Positions 7,350-16,283 of a DNA stretch of 64,000 nucleotides are shown here, piece after piece. The stretch lies in assembly GCF_003688725.1 (NCBI RefSeq), contig NZ_REFP01000008.1, positions 62,001-126,000 on the forward strand, given 5' to 3'. Origin of the DNA: Thermoactinomyces vulgaris (GTDB lineage: Bacteria > Bacillota > Bacilli > Thermoactinomycetales > Thermoactinomycetaceae). Position numbers and translations under genes: made by a program. Each line of letters begins with the position of its first letter. Position 1 is the first letter of the stretch. The notes under the pieces are model-generated. The model was not told the DNA's origin and ran no database searches. It was given only the letters and a program-made list of their open reading frames with translations.

Positions 7350-8441
7350 GTGAGTGATCAACTGCAAGTGTTAAGGAAACAACTGGATGAAATCAATCTG
7401 AAATTATTGGACTTGTTAAGCGAGCGTGCCCAAATCGCCAAGCAAATTGGCGAGGTGAAGAAAAAACAAGGGATCAACAAGTTTGACCCCGAACGCGAAA
7501 AAAACATGCTGAACACCTTGGTGAAACAAAACCCCGGGCCTTTTTCGGATGACACCATCCGCTATCTGTTCAAGCAAATCTTTAAGGCATGTCTGGATTT
7601 GCAACAAGACAACCAGAAGAAAGAATTGTTGGTGAGCCGGAAAAGAAAAGGAACGGATACGGTGTTGGATTTTGGCGGGGTGACTGTCGGCGGCTCCAGA
7701 CGGCAAGTGATCGCCGGACCTTGTTCCGTGGAGTCGGAGGAACAGGTTTTTGCCGTGGCCAAAGCTTTGAAAGAACAGGGCGTCAAATTGATGCGGGGAG
7801 GCGCTTTCAAACCCCGGACATCGCCTTACGACTTCCAGGGATTGGGCGAAGAAGGCTTGAAAATCTTAAGGCGCGCAGCGGATGAATACGGGTTGAAGGT
7901 GATCAGCGAAATCGTAAGTCCCGTGGACATTGAAATGGCAGAGCAATATGTGGACGTGATCCAAATCGGTGCACGCAATATGCAAAACTTTGAGCTTTTG
8001 AAAGCGGCTGGTTCGGTCAAAACCCCGGTGTTGTTGAAAAGGGGACTGTCCGCAACGATGGAGGAGTTTTTGTTTGCGGCAGAGTATATCGTTTCCCGTG
8101 GAAATGACCAGGTGATGCTGTGTGAACGGGGAATCCGGACCTATGAAAAATGGACACGAAACACATTGGATATTTCAGCTGTTCCGATTCTGAAAAATGA
8201 ATCGCATTTGCCGGTGATTGTGGATGTCACTCACTCAACAGGAAGAAGGGACATTTTGGTTCCCTGTGCCAAAGCGGCTCTTGCTGCGGGGGCAGACGGT
8301 GTCATGCTGGAAGTGCACCCCAATCCGGATGTGGCGTTGTCGGATGCCAAACAGCAGATCAACATCCCTCAATTTGAATCGTTTATGGGCGAGCTTAAAA
8401 GTTCCGGATTGTTGGAAGGCCAGTTGGTTTCGGCAACATAA
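7350..8441 (+). CDS. aroA: Bifunctional DAHP synthase / chorismate mutase
   Basis: A 363-residue fusion that opens and branches the shikimate pathway. Residues 1-90 are an AroQ-type chorismate mutase ([20 protein letters not shown], the usual first helix). Residues about 100-355 are a type I-beta DAHP synthase, with [24 protein letters not shown] and [10 protein letters not shown] typical of the metal and PEP site. It condenses PEP and erythrose-4-phosphate; the mutase domain lets prephenate/chorismate feedback-inhibit the enzyme, as in B. subtilis AroA. GTG start with GAGAGGAG upstream, its own promoter and a terminator after it. Position between ytxJ and ccpA is the Bacillus order. Confidence 0.95.
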   Translation: MSDQLQVLRKQLDEINLKLLDLLSERAQIAKQIGEVKKKQGINKFDPEREKNMLNTLVKQNPGPFSDDTIRYLFKQIFKACLDLQQDNQKKELLVSRKRKGTDTVLDFGGVTVGGSRRQVIAGPCSVESEEQVFAVAKALKEQGVKLMRGGAFKPRTSPYDFQGLGEEGLKILRRAADEYGLKVISEIVSPVDIEMAEQYVDVIQIGARNMQNFELLKAAGSVKTPVLLKRGLSATMEEFLFAAEYIVSRGNDQVMLCERGIRTYEKWTRNTLDISAVPILKNESHLPVIVDVTHSTGRRDILVPCAKAALAAGADGVMLEVHPNPDVALSDAKQQINIPQFESFMGELKSSGLLEGQLVSAT

Positions 8442-8453
8442 GCGGGACGGCGT

Positions 8454-8493
8454 AAAAAAAGCGGACCGGCTTCACAGTCTGTCCGCTTTTTTT
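8454..8493 (+). terminator. Rho-independent terminator of aroA
   Basis: Stem AGCGGAC / GTCCGCT with a run of seven T, 19 bases after the stop codon; an A run on the left side also makes it usable in reverse. Confidence 0.85.
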
Positions 8494-8625
8494 CGTGCAA
8501 ATTTTTGATATGATGATCATGGTGGTGAAAATGAACCTTTAAAAGACGAGGATGCTGATCAAATATGTTGGACCGGATCACATCCCTTATAATAAAGAAG
8601 AACTGTGTTACAGGGGGAGGAACGT

Positions 8626-9915
8626 TTGTTGGATGTGAGGGAATATTTGGTGAGAGTGGACAGGAATCAGATTGGTCTGGATGAACTGTTCCATTTGCTG
8701 GTGAAAAACTTGTCTGACTGGACGATTGTTTACCAGACGGTGGGATCGGAGAGAAATCCTTTATTGTCCAAGGGGAATCAAAACAGTGACTATATTGTAG
8801 CTTTTACGGATCCTGAATCGGCGGGAGTGATCCGGGTGGATCAGCCTCAGCATTTGCAGATTGTGAGAGAACCGGCGCTTACGTTTTTGTTGAAAGCCTA
8901 CCGGTCGCAAGCGGACGGGGTGATTCTCAATCCGGGGCAGGATTCGCCTCTGTTTTTGATCAAGCCGCATGTGCAGAAGTTGATTTATGCATATGCGGTT
9001 GAACAGTTTAAAGAGATGCCGGGCCCCTGGGTGCCGACCATGGATGATCAACTGTTATTGGTGGAGTACCAAAAGGGGCAATATTCCGTGGCGGTTTATT
9101 TAAGTGAACAAGATGCGCAATATGTCACGCAAAGGTCGGGAGGACAGGCTGTACAGCATTCGTGGGAAAAAATTGAAGAGCGTTGCCGTGAATTGGGGGC
9201 GGCGGCTCCTTACTTCCATTTTGGTTTGCCGGAGCAGGGACTGTTATCGCCGGAACATGCCGCAGTGATTTTTTCCGGGCTCCGTCAGAAGTTGCTTGAA
9301 CGAGACGAAACCGTTGAATCGCCCGAACGTTTGCCGGCGTCCAACCAACTGCCCGAACCACTGCCGCAGCCTCCCGAACCCGTCGGCAATCCGCCCCAAG
9401 AAACCGCTCCTTCCAATCAGGAGCCGGAGCGTGGGCAACCCCAACCCGTGAGTCCGGAGCCGGTTCCCCGGAAGCCGGTCGATCCGGATGTGGCGTTGGG
9501 CTTGAAAAAGTTGGAGAGAGCCACGATTGAAGGACAGGGAATGGGAAATGGCTGGGAAGTGTGCCGGGCGATGGCGGAGTTGCGCAGAATTTGGGTTGTG
9601 GTGGATCCGGACGGAAATATGGTGATTTTGGCCGGACAGGATCAAAGCCCGATTGTGGACTTTTTCACTTCGGCTGAACACGCCGAGCGCTTGATCAAAG
9701 AAGCCCGTGAAAAAAACCCGAATTTGCCGCCCATGGTTCCGAGATTGATTTCGACGAAAAAGCTGTACCGGGCTTTGGCGCCACGCCAGCCGATTGTCTG
9801 GATCAACCGGGGATCCCCGGAAGCATGGACAAGTATTATGGGAGACACCTTGCCATATGTGCTACAATTAATGTCACAGCTTCAGGATGGAAAGAAGCAA
9901 CTTGGTAAAAACTAA
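8626..9915 (+). CDS. SseB-like two-domain hypothetical protein
   Basis: About 429 residues. The N-terminal part (to about 130) contains DYIVAFTDPESA and a DGVILNPGQDSPLFLIKP segment close to the SseB fold signature; residues 300-400 repeat the theme (IWVVVDPDGNMVILAGQD, then FFTSAEHAERLIKEA). A proline-rich linker (about 235-295, LPEPLPQPPEPVG) joins the two. SseB domains occur in proteins of unknown function that often act as adaptors. No signal or membrane segment is seen. The start is uncertain: TTG 8626 is preferred because CAGGGGGAGG lies just upstream. It is transcribed toward ccpA, 58 bases away. Function unknown. Confidence 0.65.
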   Translation: MLDVREYLVRVDRNQIGLDELFHLLVKNLSDWTIVYQTVGSERNPLLSKGNQNSDYIVAFTDPESAGVIRVDQPQHLQIVREPALTFLLKAYRSQADGVILNPGQDSPLFLIKPHVQKLIYAYAVEQFKEMPGPWVPTMDDQLLLVEYQKGQYSVAVYLSEQDAQYVTQRSGGQAVQHSWEKIEERCRELGAAAPYFHFGLPEQGLLSPEHAAVIFSGLRQKLLERDETVESPERLPASNQLPEPLPQPPEPVGNPPQETAPSNQEPERGQPQPVSPEPVPRKPVDPDVALGLKKLERATIEGQGMGNGWEVCRAMAELRRIWVVVDPDGNMVILAGQDQSPIVDFFTSAEHAERLIKEAREKNPNLPPMVPRLISTKKLYRALAPRQPIVWINRGSPEAWTSIMGDTLPYVLQLMSQLQDGKKQLGKN

Positions 9916-9973
9916 AAAATGCTCGAGAAGAGATGGTTTGTGAACAAAAATTAAAAAATGGATGTGGAGTCGT

Positions 9974-11014
9974 ATGGGTAAGAAAAAAGAGACGATCACG
10001 ATTTATGACGTTGCTCATGAAGCGGGCGTTTCCATGGCGACCGTATCCCGTGTTGTCAATGGAAACCCCAATGTCAAACCGGCAACCAGAAAAAAAGTGT
10101 TGGATGTCATCCGCCGGCTCGGGTATCGGCCCAATGCGGTGGCGCGCGGGCTGGCAAGCAAAAGAACGACCACAGTCGGTGTGGTGATCCCGGATATTTC
10201 CAACGCTTTTTATGCCGAACTGACCCGGGGCATCGAAGATATTGCCACGATGTATCATTACAACATTATTTTGAGCAACTCGGATTTGCAAAAGGACAGG
10301 GAATTGCAGTTAATTGAAACATTGCTGGAAAAACAAGTCGACGGCCTGCTGTTCTTGGGCGGGGAAATCACCGAAGCACACCGGGAAATTTTTTCGGCCA
10401 CACCGGTGCCCGTTGTCCTTGCGGCGAGCCGCGATGAGAAAAAAGAACTTCCCTATGTCACGATTGATCAGATTCAGGCATCCAAAGAGGCCACCCTGAT
10501 CCTGGGGCATGAGGGACATAAACATGTCGGGTTTATCGGTGGCCCGCTGACGGATTCGGTCAACGGCTATCCGCGTTATCTCGGTTACAAAGAAGCCTTG
10601 AAAGAGATGGATATTGCCTTTGAGGAAGACCTGATCCGTTTGGGGGATTATCGCTACCGTTCCGGTTACAAAGCGATGAGAGAACTATTGGAAAGCCGTC
10701 CTGAAATCACCGCTGTCTTTGCGGCCAGCGATGAAATGGCTGTGGGTGCCCTTCATGCGGCATTGGACATGGGGCGTGACGTTCCGAATGATTTATCGGT
10801 CATCGGTTTTGAAAACATTCCGCTGGCTTCCCAAGTCCGCCCGCTTTTAAGCACCGTCGGGGTTCCGATGTATGACATCGGTGCGGTGGCCATGCGGTTG
10901 CTTACGAAATACATGAATGAAGAGCAAGTGGAGACAGGGCAGGTTTATTTGCCGTATCATATCCAATTGCGGGAGTCCACCCGGTTAAAAGAGTGGGAAG
11001 AAGAAAAAGAATAA
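9974..11014 (+). CDS. ccpA: Catabolite control protein A (LacI family)
   Basis: The master regulator of carbon catabolite control in Bacillota: dimeric CcpA with HPr-Ser46-P binds cre sites. The N-terminal helix-turn-helix (ITIYDVAHEAGVSMATVSRV) and hinge (RPNAVARGLASKRTTTVGV) are almost identical to B. subtilis CcpA, followed by a periplasmic-binding-type core to residue 346. The ATG at 9974 is preferred over 9962 since CcpA proteins begin close to the ITIYDVA segment; the site GGAG four bases upstream is tight. It follows the SseB-like gene and precedes mtnN by 14 bases, so mtnN may be co-transcribed. A cre-like site is seen at 38893. Confidence 0.96.
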   Translation: MGKKKETITIYDVAHEAGVSMATVSRVVNGNPNVKPATRKKVLDVIRRLGYRPNAVARGLASKRTTTVGVVIPDISNAFYAELTRGIEDIATMYHYNIILSNSDLQKDRELQLIETLLEKQVDGLLFLGGEITEAHREIFSATPVPVVLAASRDEKKELPYVTIDQIQASKEATLILGHEGHKHVGFIGGPLTDSVNGYPRYLGYKEALKEMDIAFEEDLIRLGDYRYRSGYKAMRELLESRPEITAVFAASDEMAVGALHAALDMGRDVPNDLSVIGFENIPLASQVRPLLSTVGVPMYDIGAVAMRLLTKYMNEEQVETGQVYLPYHIQLRESTRLKEWEEEKE

Positions 11015-11028
11015 GCGAGGAGAAACCG

Positions 11029-11742
11029 ATGGAAAAAAAGATTGGAATTATCGGGGCAATGGACGAAGAAATCGCTTCTCTGCTCCGTTTGATGGAGGAT
11101 GTACGGTCTCATACCCATTATCAAATCACTTATTATGAAGGCCGGCTCGAAGGCACCCCCGTGGTGCTTTGCAAATCAGGCGTCGGCAAAGTGAATGCCG
11201 CATTGTGCACGCAGGTTTTAATTGATCGTTTCCAAGTGCAGGCGATCGTGTTCACCGGCGTGGCCGGGGCTTTGGACCCCAAGTTGGAGATCGGGGATAT
11301 TGTTGTTTCCACCGAATGCCAGGAGCATGATGTGGATGTTAGTGCTTTGGGATTTGCCAAAGGAATCATTCCCTATCAGGAAGTGTCGGTTTACCCGGCC
11401 GATTCCAAGTGGATCGGTTGGGCGGTCAAAGCCGGGGAAACGCTGGAAGGGGTTCAAGTCATACAAGGTAAAGTTTTGTCCGGTGACCAATTTATTTCTG
11501 ATCTTGGAAAAGTCAAGGAATTGCGGGGACAGATGGAAGGAGCTTGTGTGGAAATGGAAGGGGCGGCGGTGGCCCATGTCTCCCATCTGGCCGGCATTCC
11601 ATATGTGGTGATCCGTTCCATGTCCGACCGGGCGGACCATTCGGCCAATGTGAATTTCACGGAGTTTACGCAGTTGGCGGCCAAGCGCTCCAGTGAAATG
11701 GTTTGCCGCATGCTTTCCTTGCGCAACCGGAACCGCTTATGA
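11029..11742 (+). CDS. mtnN: 5'-methylthioadenosine/S-adenosylhomocysteine nucleosidase
   Basis: A 237-residue purine nucleosidase that cleaves adenine from MTA and SAH, feeding methionine salvage and the activated methyl cycle. The start IGIIGAMDEEIASL holds the catalytic glutamate (DEE), the middle FTGVAGALDP is the typical phosphorylase-fold loop, and RSMSDRAD near residue 195 carries the catalytic Asp. Cys/Val-Glu-Met-Glu (CVEMEGAA) is the substrate-binding strand. ATG at 11029 has GAGGAG upstream; in-frame codons before it belong to the end of ccpA. A terminator follows. Confidence 0.95.
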   Translation: MEKKIGIIGAMDEEIASLLRLMEDVRSHTHYQITYYEGRLEGTPVVLCKSGVGKVNAALCTQVLIDRFQVQAIVFTGVAGALDPKLEIGDIVVSTECQEHDVDVSALGFAKGIIPYQEVSVYPADSKWIGWAVKAGETLEGVQVIQGKVLSGDQFISDLGKVKELRGQMEGACVEMEGAAVAHVSHLAGIPYVVIRSMSDRADHSANVNFTEFTQLAAKRSSEMVCRMLSLRNRNRL

Positions 11743-11744
11743 AA

Positions 11745-11776
11745 AACGCCAGCCTGAAAAGGCGGGGCGTTTTTTC
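11745..11776 (+). terminator. Rho-independent terminator of mtnN
   Basis: Stem AACGCC / GGCGTT extended by AGCCT / AGGCG pairing, followed by six T, directly after the mtnN stop. Confidence 0.75.
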
Positions 11777-11845
11777 ATGAATCTGACAGTGTAAAAAAGG
11801 GGAGCGTGAGAGAGAATAACGATAGAGCAAAGGAGGGAAGTGAAG

Positions 11846-12001
11846 ATGGCACGAGATGTATTGTGTGAAGTGAAAAACTGTACCTTTTGGCAACAAGGAA
11901 ACTTGTGCAGTGCCGAGGAAATTTATGTTGTGAGCCACAAAGGGGAAGAAGCGGAAGACACCAAAGAAACCGACTGCAAAACATTTAAGCCGGTACACTG
12001 A
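11846..12001 (+). CDS. DUF1540 domain-containing small cysteine protein
   Basis: A 51-residue protein starting MARDVLCEVKNCTFWQQGN with four cysteines (positions 7, 12, 21 and 44) and the closing motif ETDCKTFKP. This CxxxxC...C...TDCxTF pattern is the DUF1540 signature of small, probably metal-binding proteins of Bacillota and Clostridia. AAAGGAGG lies 9 bases before the ATG. A terminator follows immediately, so it is likely a monocistronic unit between mtnN and acsA. Function unknown. Confidence 0.88.
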   Translation: MARDVLCEVKNCTFWQQGNLCSAEEIYVVSHKGEEAEDTKETDCKTFKPVH

Positions 12002-12009
12002 TGAAAGGG

Positions 12010-12037
12010 GAAGAAGAGTTTTTACTCTTCTTCTTTT
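12010..12037 (+). terminator. Rho-independent terminator of the DUF1540 gene
   Basis: Perfect 10-bp stem GAAGAAGAGT / ACTCTTCTTC with a TTTT loop and a TTTT tail. Confidence 0.75.
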
Positions 12038-12048
12038 GTGTCTAAAAT

Positions 12049-12076
12049 TTGAATTTGATTCGAATTATGTTATAAT
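12049..12076 (+). promoter_or_regulatory. Sigma A promoter of acsA
   Basis: TTGAAT (12049-12054) and TATAAT (12071-12076) are 16 bases apart; the acsA start lies 43 bases downstream. No good cre site was found in this interval. Confidence 0.6.
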
Positions 12077-12119
12077 ACTGAAAAGTGAAACCTTTATTTT
12101 AAAGGGGGCATCTCTTCTT

Positions 12120-13838
12120 ATGAGACATGATGAGACCATTGCAGTGAAAACAACAGGGAATAATCTGCAAGATTATGAAAACACTTACAAGAGCTTCCGC
12201 TGGGAAGAAGTGGAACAACAGTTCACGTGGGCCAAAACGGGAAAAGTCAACGCAGGTTATGAAGCAATTGACCGCCATGTCGATGAGGGGAAAAAAGACA
12301 AAATCGCCTTGTATTATAGTGATGCCAAGCGGGACGAGAAATATACCTTTTACGAGTTGAAGCAAAAGTCAAACCAATTTGGCAATGTCCTGAAAAAGCT
12401 GGGCATTTCCAAGGGTGATCGTGTTTTTATTTTTATGCCCCGGACCCCCGAACTTTATGTCAGTTTCTTGGGAATTATCAAAATAGGCGCAATTGCCGGC
12501 CCTTTGTTTGAAGCGTTCATGGAAGATGCGGTGAAGGACCGCTTGGAAGACAGCGAAGCGGTGGCTCTGGTGACGACGAAAAGTCTTTTGGAACGTGTGC
12601 CGAGAGAAGAGTTGCCAAATTTAAAATATGTGATTTTGGTCGATGGGGAAGAAAACACCGCTGAAGGTGTGTATTCCTTTGAAAAAGAGATGTCGCAGGC
12701 ATCGACGGAATTGGAAATTGAATGGGTTGATCGGGAAGATCCCATGCTGATGCATTATACTTCCGGGTCCACAGGAAAGCCCAAAGGGGTTCTCCATGTG
12801 CATAATGCCATGATTCAGCATTATCAAACCGGGAAGTGGGTTCTCGATCTTCAGGAAAATGACATATATTGGTGCACAGCGGATCCGGGTTGGGTGACCG
12901 GAACTTGTTACGGGATTTTTGCTCCCTGGTTGAACGGAGTGACAAATGTGATTCGCGGAGGACGGTTTTCGCCGGATGACTGGTACCAAACCCTTGAAAA
13001 ATACAAAGTAACGGTTTGGTACAGCGCGCCGACCGCCTTCCGGATGTTGATGGGAGCAGGGGAAGAAGTGGCCAAACGGTATGATCTTTCTTCTGTCCGT
13101 CATATCCTGAGCGTGGGGGAACCGCTCAATCCGGAAGTGGTTCGCTGGGGCTTAAAAGTATATAACAAACGCATCCATGACAATTGGTGGATGACGGAAA
13201 CCGGCGGGATCCTGATTGCAAACTTCCCGCAAATGGAGATTAAACCCGGATCGATGGGTAAACCGATCCCGGGAGTGAAAGCGGCCATTTTGGATGACGA
13301 CGGAAATGAGTTGCCGCCTTATCAAATGGGGAATCTTTCCATTAAAACACCGTGGCCGTCCATGATGAGGCAGATCTGGAAAAACCCCGAAAAATACAAA
13401 GAATATTTCAAAATTCCCGGCTGGTATACATCGGGAGACACGGCATACAAGGACGAGGAAGGTTATTTCTGGTTTCAAGGCCGTTTGGATGATGTGATCA
13501 ATACCTCCGGGGAACGCGTGGGGCCGTTTGAAGTGGAAAGCAAATTGGTCGAGCATCCGGCGGTGGCGGAAGCGGGGGTCATCGGGAAACCGGATCCGGT
13601 GCGGGGACAAATCATCAAAGCTTTTATCTCGCTTCGGGATGGATATGAACCTTCCGATGAGTTAAAAGAAGAGATCCGTTTGTTAGTGAAAAAGGGTTTG
13701 GCGGCTCATGCCGCACCGCGGGAAATTGAGTTTAAAGACAAGTTGCCCAAGACCCGCAGCGGGAAAATCATGCGCCGCGTTTTAAAAGCTTGGGAACTCG
13801 GATTGCCGACCGGCGATTTGTCCACCATGGAAGATTGA
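12120..13838 (+). CDS. acsA: Acetyl-CoA synthetase
   Basis: A 572-residue AMP-forming ligase activating acetate to acetyl-CoA; the length is that of B. subtilis AcsA. The phosphate loop is YTSGSTGKPKGV near residue 215, the mid-domain motif WWMTETGG near 357, and the C-terminal lysine motif KTRSGKIMRR near 550. In Bacillus the last lysine is acetylated by AcuA to switch the enzyme off; the acuABC genes that usually sit next to acsA are absent here. The ATG at 12120 is chosen because the longer frame has no binding site and its extra residues are not conserved. AAAGGGGG lies 11 bases upstream. Confidence 0.95.
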   Translation: MRHDETIAVKTTGNNLQDYENTYKSFRWEEVEQQFTWAKTGKVNAGYEAIDRHVDEGKKDKIALYYSDAKRDEKYTFYELKQKSNQFGNVLKKLGISKGDRVFIFMPRTPELYVSFLGIIKIGAIAGPLFEAFMEDAVKDRLEDSEAVALVTTKSLLERVPREELPNLKYVILVDGEENTAEGVYSFEKEMSQASTELEIEWVDREDPMLMHYTSGSTGKPKGVLHVHNAMIQHYQTGKWVLDLQENDIYWCTADPGWVTGTCYGIFAPWLNGVTNVIRGGRFSPDDWYQTLEKYKVTVWYSAPTAFRMLMGAGEEVAKRYDLSSVRHILSVGEPLNPEVVRWGLKVYNKRIHDNWWMTETGGILIANFPQMEIKPGSMGKPIPGVKAAILDDDGNELPPYQMGNLSIKTPWPSMMRQIWKNPEKYKEYFKIPGWYTSGDTAYKDEEGYFWFQGRLDDVINTSGERVGPFEVESKLVEHPAVAEAGVIGKPDPVRGQIIKAFISLRDGYEPSDELKEEIRLLVKKGLAAHAAPREIEFKDKLPKTRSGKIMRRVLKAWELGLPTGDLSTMED

Positions 13839-13849
13839 TATAACACTAA

Positions 13850-13880
13850 AAAAGACGCCACTTTCAGGTGGCGTCTTTTT
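13850..13880. terminator. Convergent terminator between acsA and the PBP gene
   Basis: Stem AGACGCCAC / GTGGCGTCT flanked by A and T runs. The right arm contains the stop codon of the reverse-strand PBP gene, so the two convergent genes share this element. Confidence 0.75.
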
Positions 13881-16065
13881 CTGGTGAAAAGTAACGCAGG
13901 AACGTACTGGCTTCTTGAGGCTGCTCCGCTCCCGGTTGGGGCTGTTCCGGCTGCTGCGGTTGTTGCGGAGGTGCCGGTTGCTGTCCCGGATTTCCCGGTT
14001 GCTGACCGGGTTGTGCCGGGTTCCCCGGTTGCTCCGGCTGTTGCGGTTGTTGCGGGACCTTATGGCATTCAAAGCATTGGTCCTTGACTTGTCCGCCCGG
14101 ATTTTCAAACTGGCTTCCTTGTTTGATCAGATCCGGACTTGCTTGCTGAGCCGCTTTAAAGATTTTGACCCAAGCTGTTTTGGAAAGATCTTTGTCAGCC
14201 GGGCGATTTGCGTCCGAATAACCGGACCAGACCCCGAGGGAAATTTCCGGAGTATAGCCAATGAACCACAGGTCGTAATAATTGGATGTCGTTCCGGTCT
14301 TACCGGCAATCGTGAACCCTGGGAGACTGGAGCCGATATAGCGACCGGTTCCGTCCGTCACCACTTTCTGCAGCATTTTGGTTAATTCAAAGGAAACAGA
14401 CGGTTTTAAAATGGTTTTTGGCTGATGATGTTTTTCAAACTCGTAAATCACATCCCCATTGGAATCGACGATTTTTTGAATCAAATGGGGTTTGTTATGT
14501 TTTCCGTTATTGGCAATCATGGCAAAGCCGGCTGTCATCTCGGCAACGGTGTACCCTGCACGCATGCCTCCCAACGCGGAAGCTTCGCCATCGTATTTGG
14601 TGGGCGGCATGTCCATCTTGCGTAAGTATTTAAAGCCTTTTTTGATTCCCAGTTCCCGGAAGATTTTCACGGCCGGGATGTTGAGCGAGTTTTGCAAGGC
14701 GACCGTGGCCGTCACCGGTCCGGAATATTTTCCGTTCGCATTGACATAGTTGTCAGAGCTTCCGGCTTTTTTGATCGGTTCGTCAATAATGATGGAGTTG
14801 GGCGAAATGATTCCTTCATTCATGGCCGGACCGTAAACCAGCAAAGGTTTGATGGTGGATCCCGGCTGGTTGGTAGCGCTCAGTGCATAGTTAATGTTGG
14901 ATTTCTCAAAACTGGTGCCACCGACAAAGGCCAGAATGGCTCCGGTTTTGTTATCAATAATGGTTGCACCGATTTGTTCGCTGTGGCCGTTTTTTGAAGG
15001 AATGTGCATTTTGGAAACGGCGTCGTTCACAGCATCGTACATGTTTTTGTCAATCGTTGTGTAAATTTTGTATCCGCCTTGACGAACTTGATCGATGTAG
15101 TTTTTATCCGACTGAACTTTATTGCCTTTTTTCTGATCCAGTTCTTTTAAAACTTGCGCGGCTTCCCGTTCAATGGAAGTAATGATGTACGGGTATTCTG
15201 CGTACGCATTTGGAAAATCCGATGCATTGGCAAGATGGGCTTTAATGTCGTATTTGACGGCTTGATTGTATTCCGCTTGCGAGATTTTGCCGGTTTCAAG
15301 CATTTTCCCCAGTACATATTTCATCCGTTTTAACCCTTTTTGGAAATGCTTGTTTTGTTCTTGTTCGGTGTTTCCATAAAAGGGGTTGTAGTCGTAGGGA
15401 CGTTGCACCATTCCTGCCAGATAAGCCGCTTCCGCAATGGACAATTCTTTGATGTCTTTATTAAAAAGCCCGCGTGCGGCGGAGGCAAAACCAACCATCC
15501 GGGTGCCGTGAGCACCGGGGCCGAATTCAACACTATTTAAATATTTTACAAAAATCTCATCTTTGCTGTAAAAACGTTCCAAACGCACGGCATTGATCAT
15601 TTCCAAGGCTTTGCGCTCATAAGTTTTTTTGGTGTTGTCCAAAATCTCATTTTTCACCAATTGCTGGGTAAGCGTACTTCCCCCGGTTTCCACGCCGCTG
15701 TTACTGATTTGCTGCCAAATGGCGCGTAAGATCGAGCGGGGGACGATCCCGTTATGATTGTAGAAATCCCTGTCTTCGGTGGCGACCAAGGCATCCACAA
15801 CATACGGGCTCACTTCATCCATGTTCTTGATCAGTTTCCGGTCCGTTTGTGCGATCATGCGACCGATCTGCTCTTCTGAACGGAAATAAGCGTAACTGGT
15901 TTGCGACCAGCCGGTCAATTCCTTTTCGTAAGCCTCTTTGGTCCGGATCGTTTCATTTTTGGCAAAAGCAGAAACAACGCCTGCTCCGGCCCCGAAGATT
16001 CCTACAGAGAGAATCAGGATGACTGATAAACAGCCGAGTAAAATACGCTTGATCTTGTTGTTCAT
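13864..16065 (-). CDS. Class A penicillin-binding protein (PBP1A family), copy 1
   Basis: A 733-residue bifunctional peptidoglycan synthase. An N-terminal membrane anchor (residues 8-35) is followed by a GT51 glycosyltransferase domain with EDRDFYNHNG (catalytic Glu) and GGSTLTQQLVKN, then a transpeptidase domain with the active Ser in QPGSTIKPLLVYGP, the SLN motif in LQNSLNIP, and KTGTT near residue 590. The tail from 664 (CFECHKV) onward is a 70-residue Pro/Gln/Gly low-complexity stretch. The ATG has a weak purine-rich site. It is a tandem paralogue of the next gene upstream, 218 bases away. Likely acts in lateral wall or spore wall growth. Confidence 0.93.
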   Translation of the reverse strand: MNNKIKRILLGCLSVILILSVGIFGAGAGVVSAFAKNETIRTKEAYEKELTGWSQTSYAYFRSEEQIGRMIAQTDRKLIKNMDEVSPYVVDALVATEDRDFYNHNGIVPRSILRAIWQQISNSGVETGGSTLTQQLVKNEILDNTKKTYERKALEMINAVRLERFYSKDEIFVKYLNSVEFGPGAHGTRMVGFASAARGLFNKDIKELSIAEAAYLAGMVQRPYDYNPFYGNTEQEQNKHFQKGLKRMKYVLGKMLETGKISQAEYNQAVKYDIKAHLANASDFPNAYAEYPYIITSIEREAAQVLKELDQKKGNKVQSDKNYIDQVRQGGYKIYTTIDKNMYDAVNDAVSKMHIPSKNGHSEQIGATIIDNKTGAILAFVGGTSFEKSNINYALSATNQPGSTIKPLLVYGPAMNEGIISPNSIIIDEPIKKAGSSDNYVNANGKYSGPVTATVALQNSLNIPAVKIFRELGIKKGFKYLRKMDMPPTKYDGEASALGGMRAGYTVAEMTAGFAMIANNGKHNKPHLIQKIVDSNGDVIYEFEKHHQPKTILKPSVSFELTKMLQKVVTDGTGRYIGSSLPGFTIAGKTGTTSNYYDLWFIGYTPEISLGVWSGYSDANRPADKDLSKTAWVKIFKAAQQASPDLIKQGSQFENPGGQVKDQCFECHKVPQQPQQPEQPGNPAQPGQQPGNPGQQPAPPQQPQQPEQPQPGAEQPQEASTFLRYFSPEKDAT

Positions 16066-16233
16066 ATTTCTTCTTTCCCCACTTTTTGTTCGCTCTCGTC
16101 GGGATGGTTAGATGGTTTCATGATGATGCATCAATCCCCTCCCTCCATGTTGACGAGACCTATTATAACATAGGGCATTATCTTGCTAGTCATATATAAT
16201 TTTTGACAATATTTTCATGGATTTTTGACCGCG

Positions 16234-16272
16234 AAAAATCCCCTGATCTTTTTGCCAGATCAGGGGATTTTT
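16234..16272. terminator. Terminator of the second PBP gene
   Basis: A perfect stem of about 16 bp (AAAAATCCCCTGATCT and its complement) just after the reverse-strand stop at 16284, ending in a U run on the reverse transcript. It separates the two PBP transcripts. Confidence 0.85.
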
Positions 16273-16283
16273 CAAACAGATGT

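Noticed and set aside
13884-14385. Forward frames with Ala/Val or Leu/Arg repeats opposite the PBP tail
   Set aside because: They are the complement of the Pro/Gln/Gly codons in the PBP low-complexity tail.
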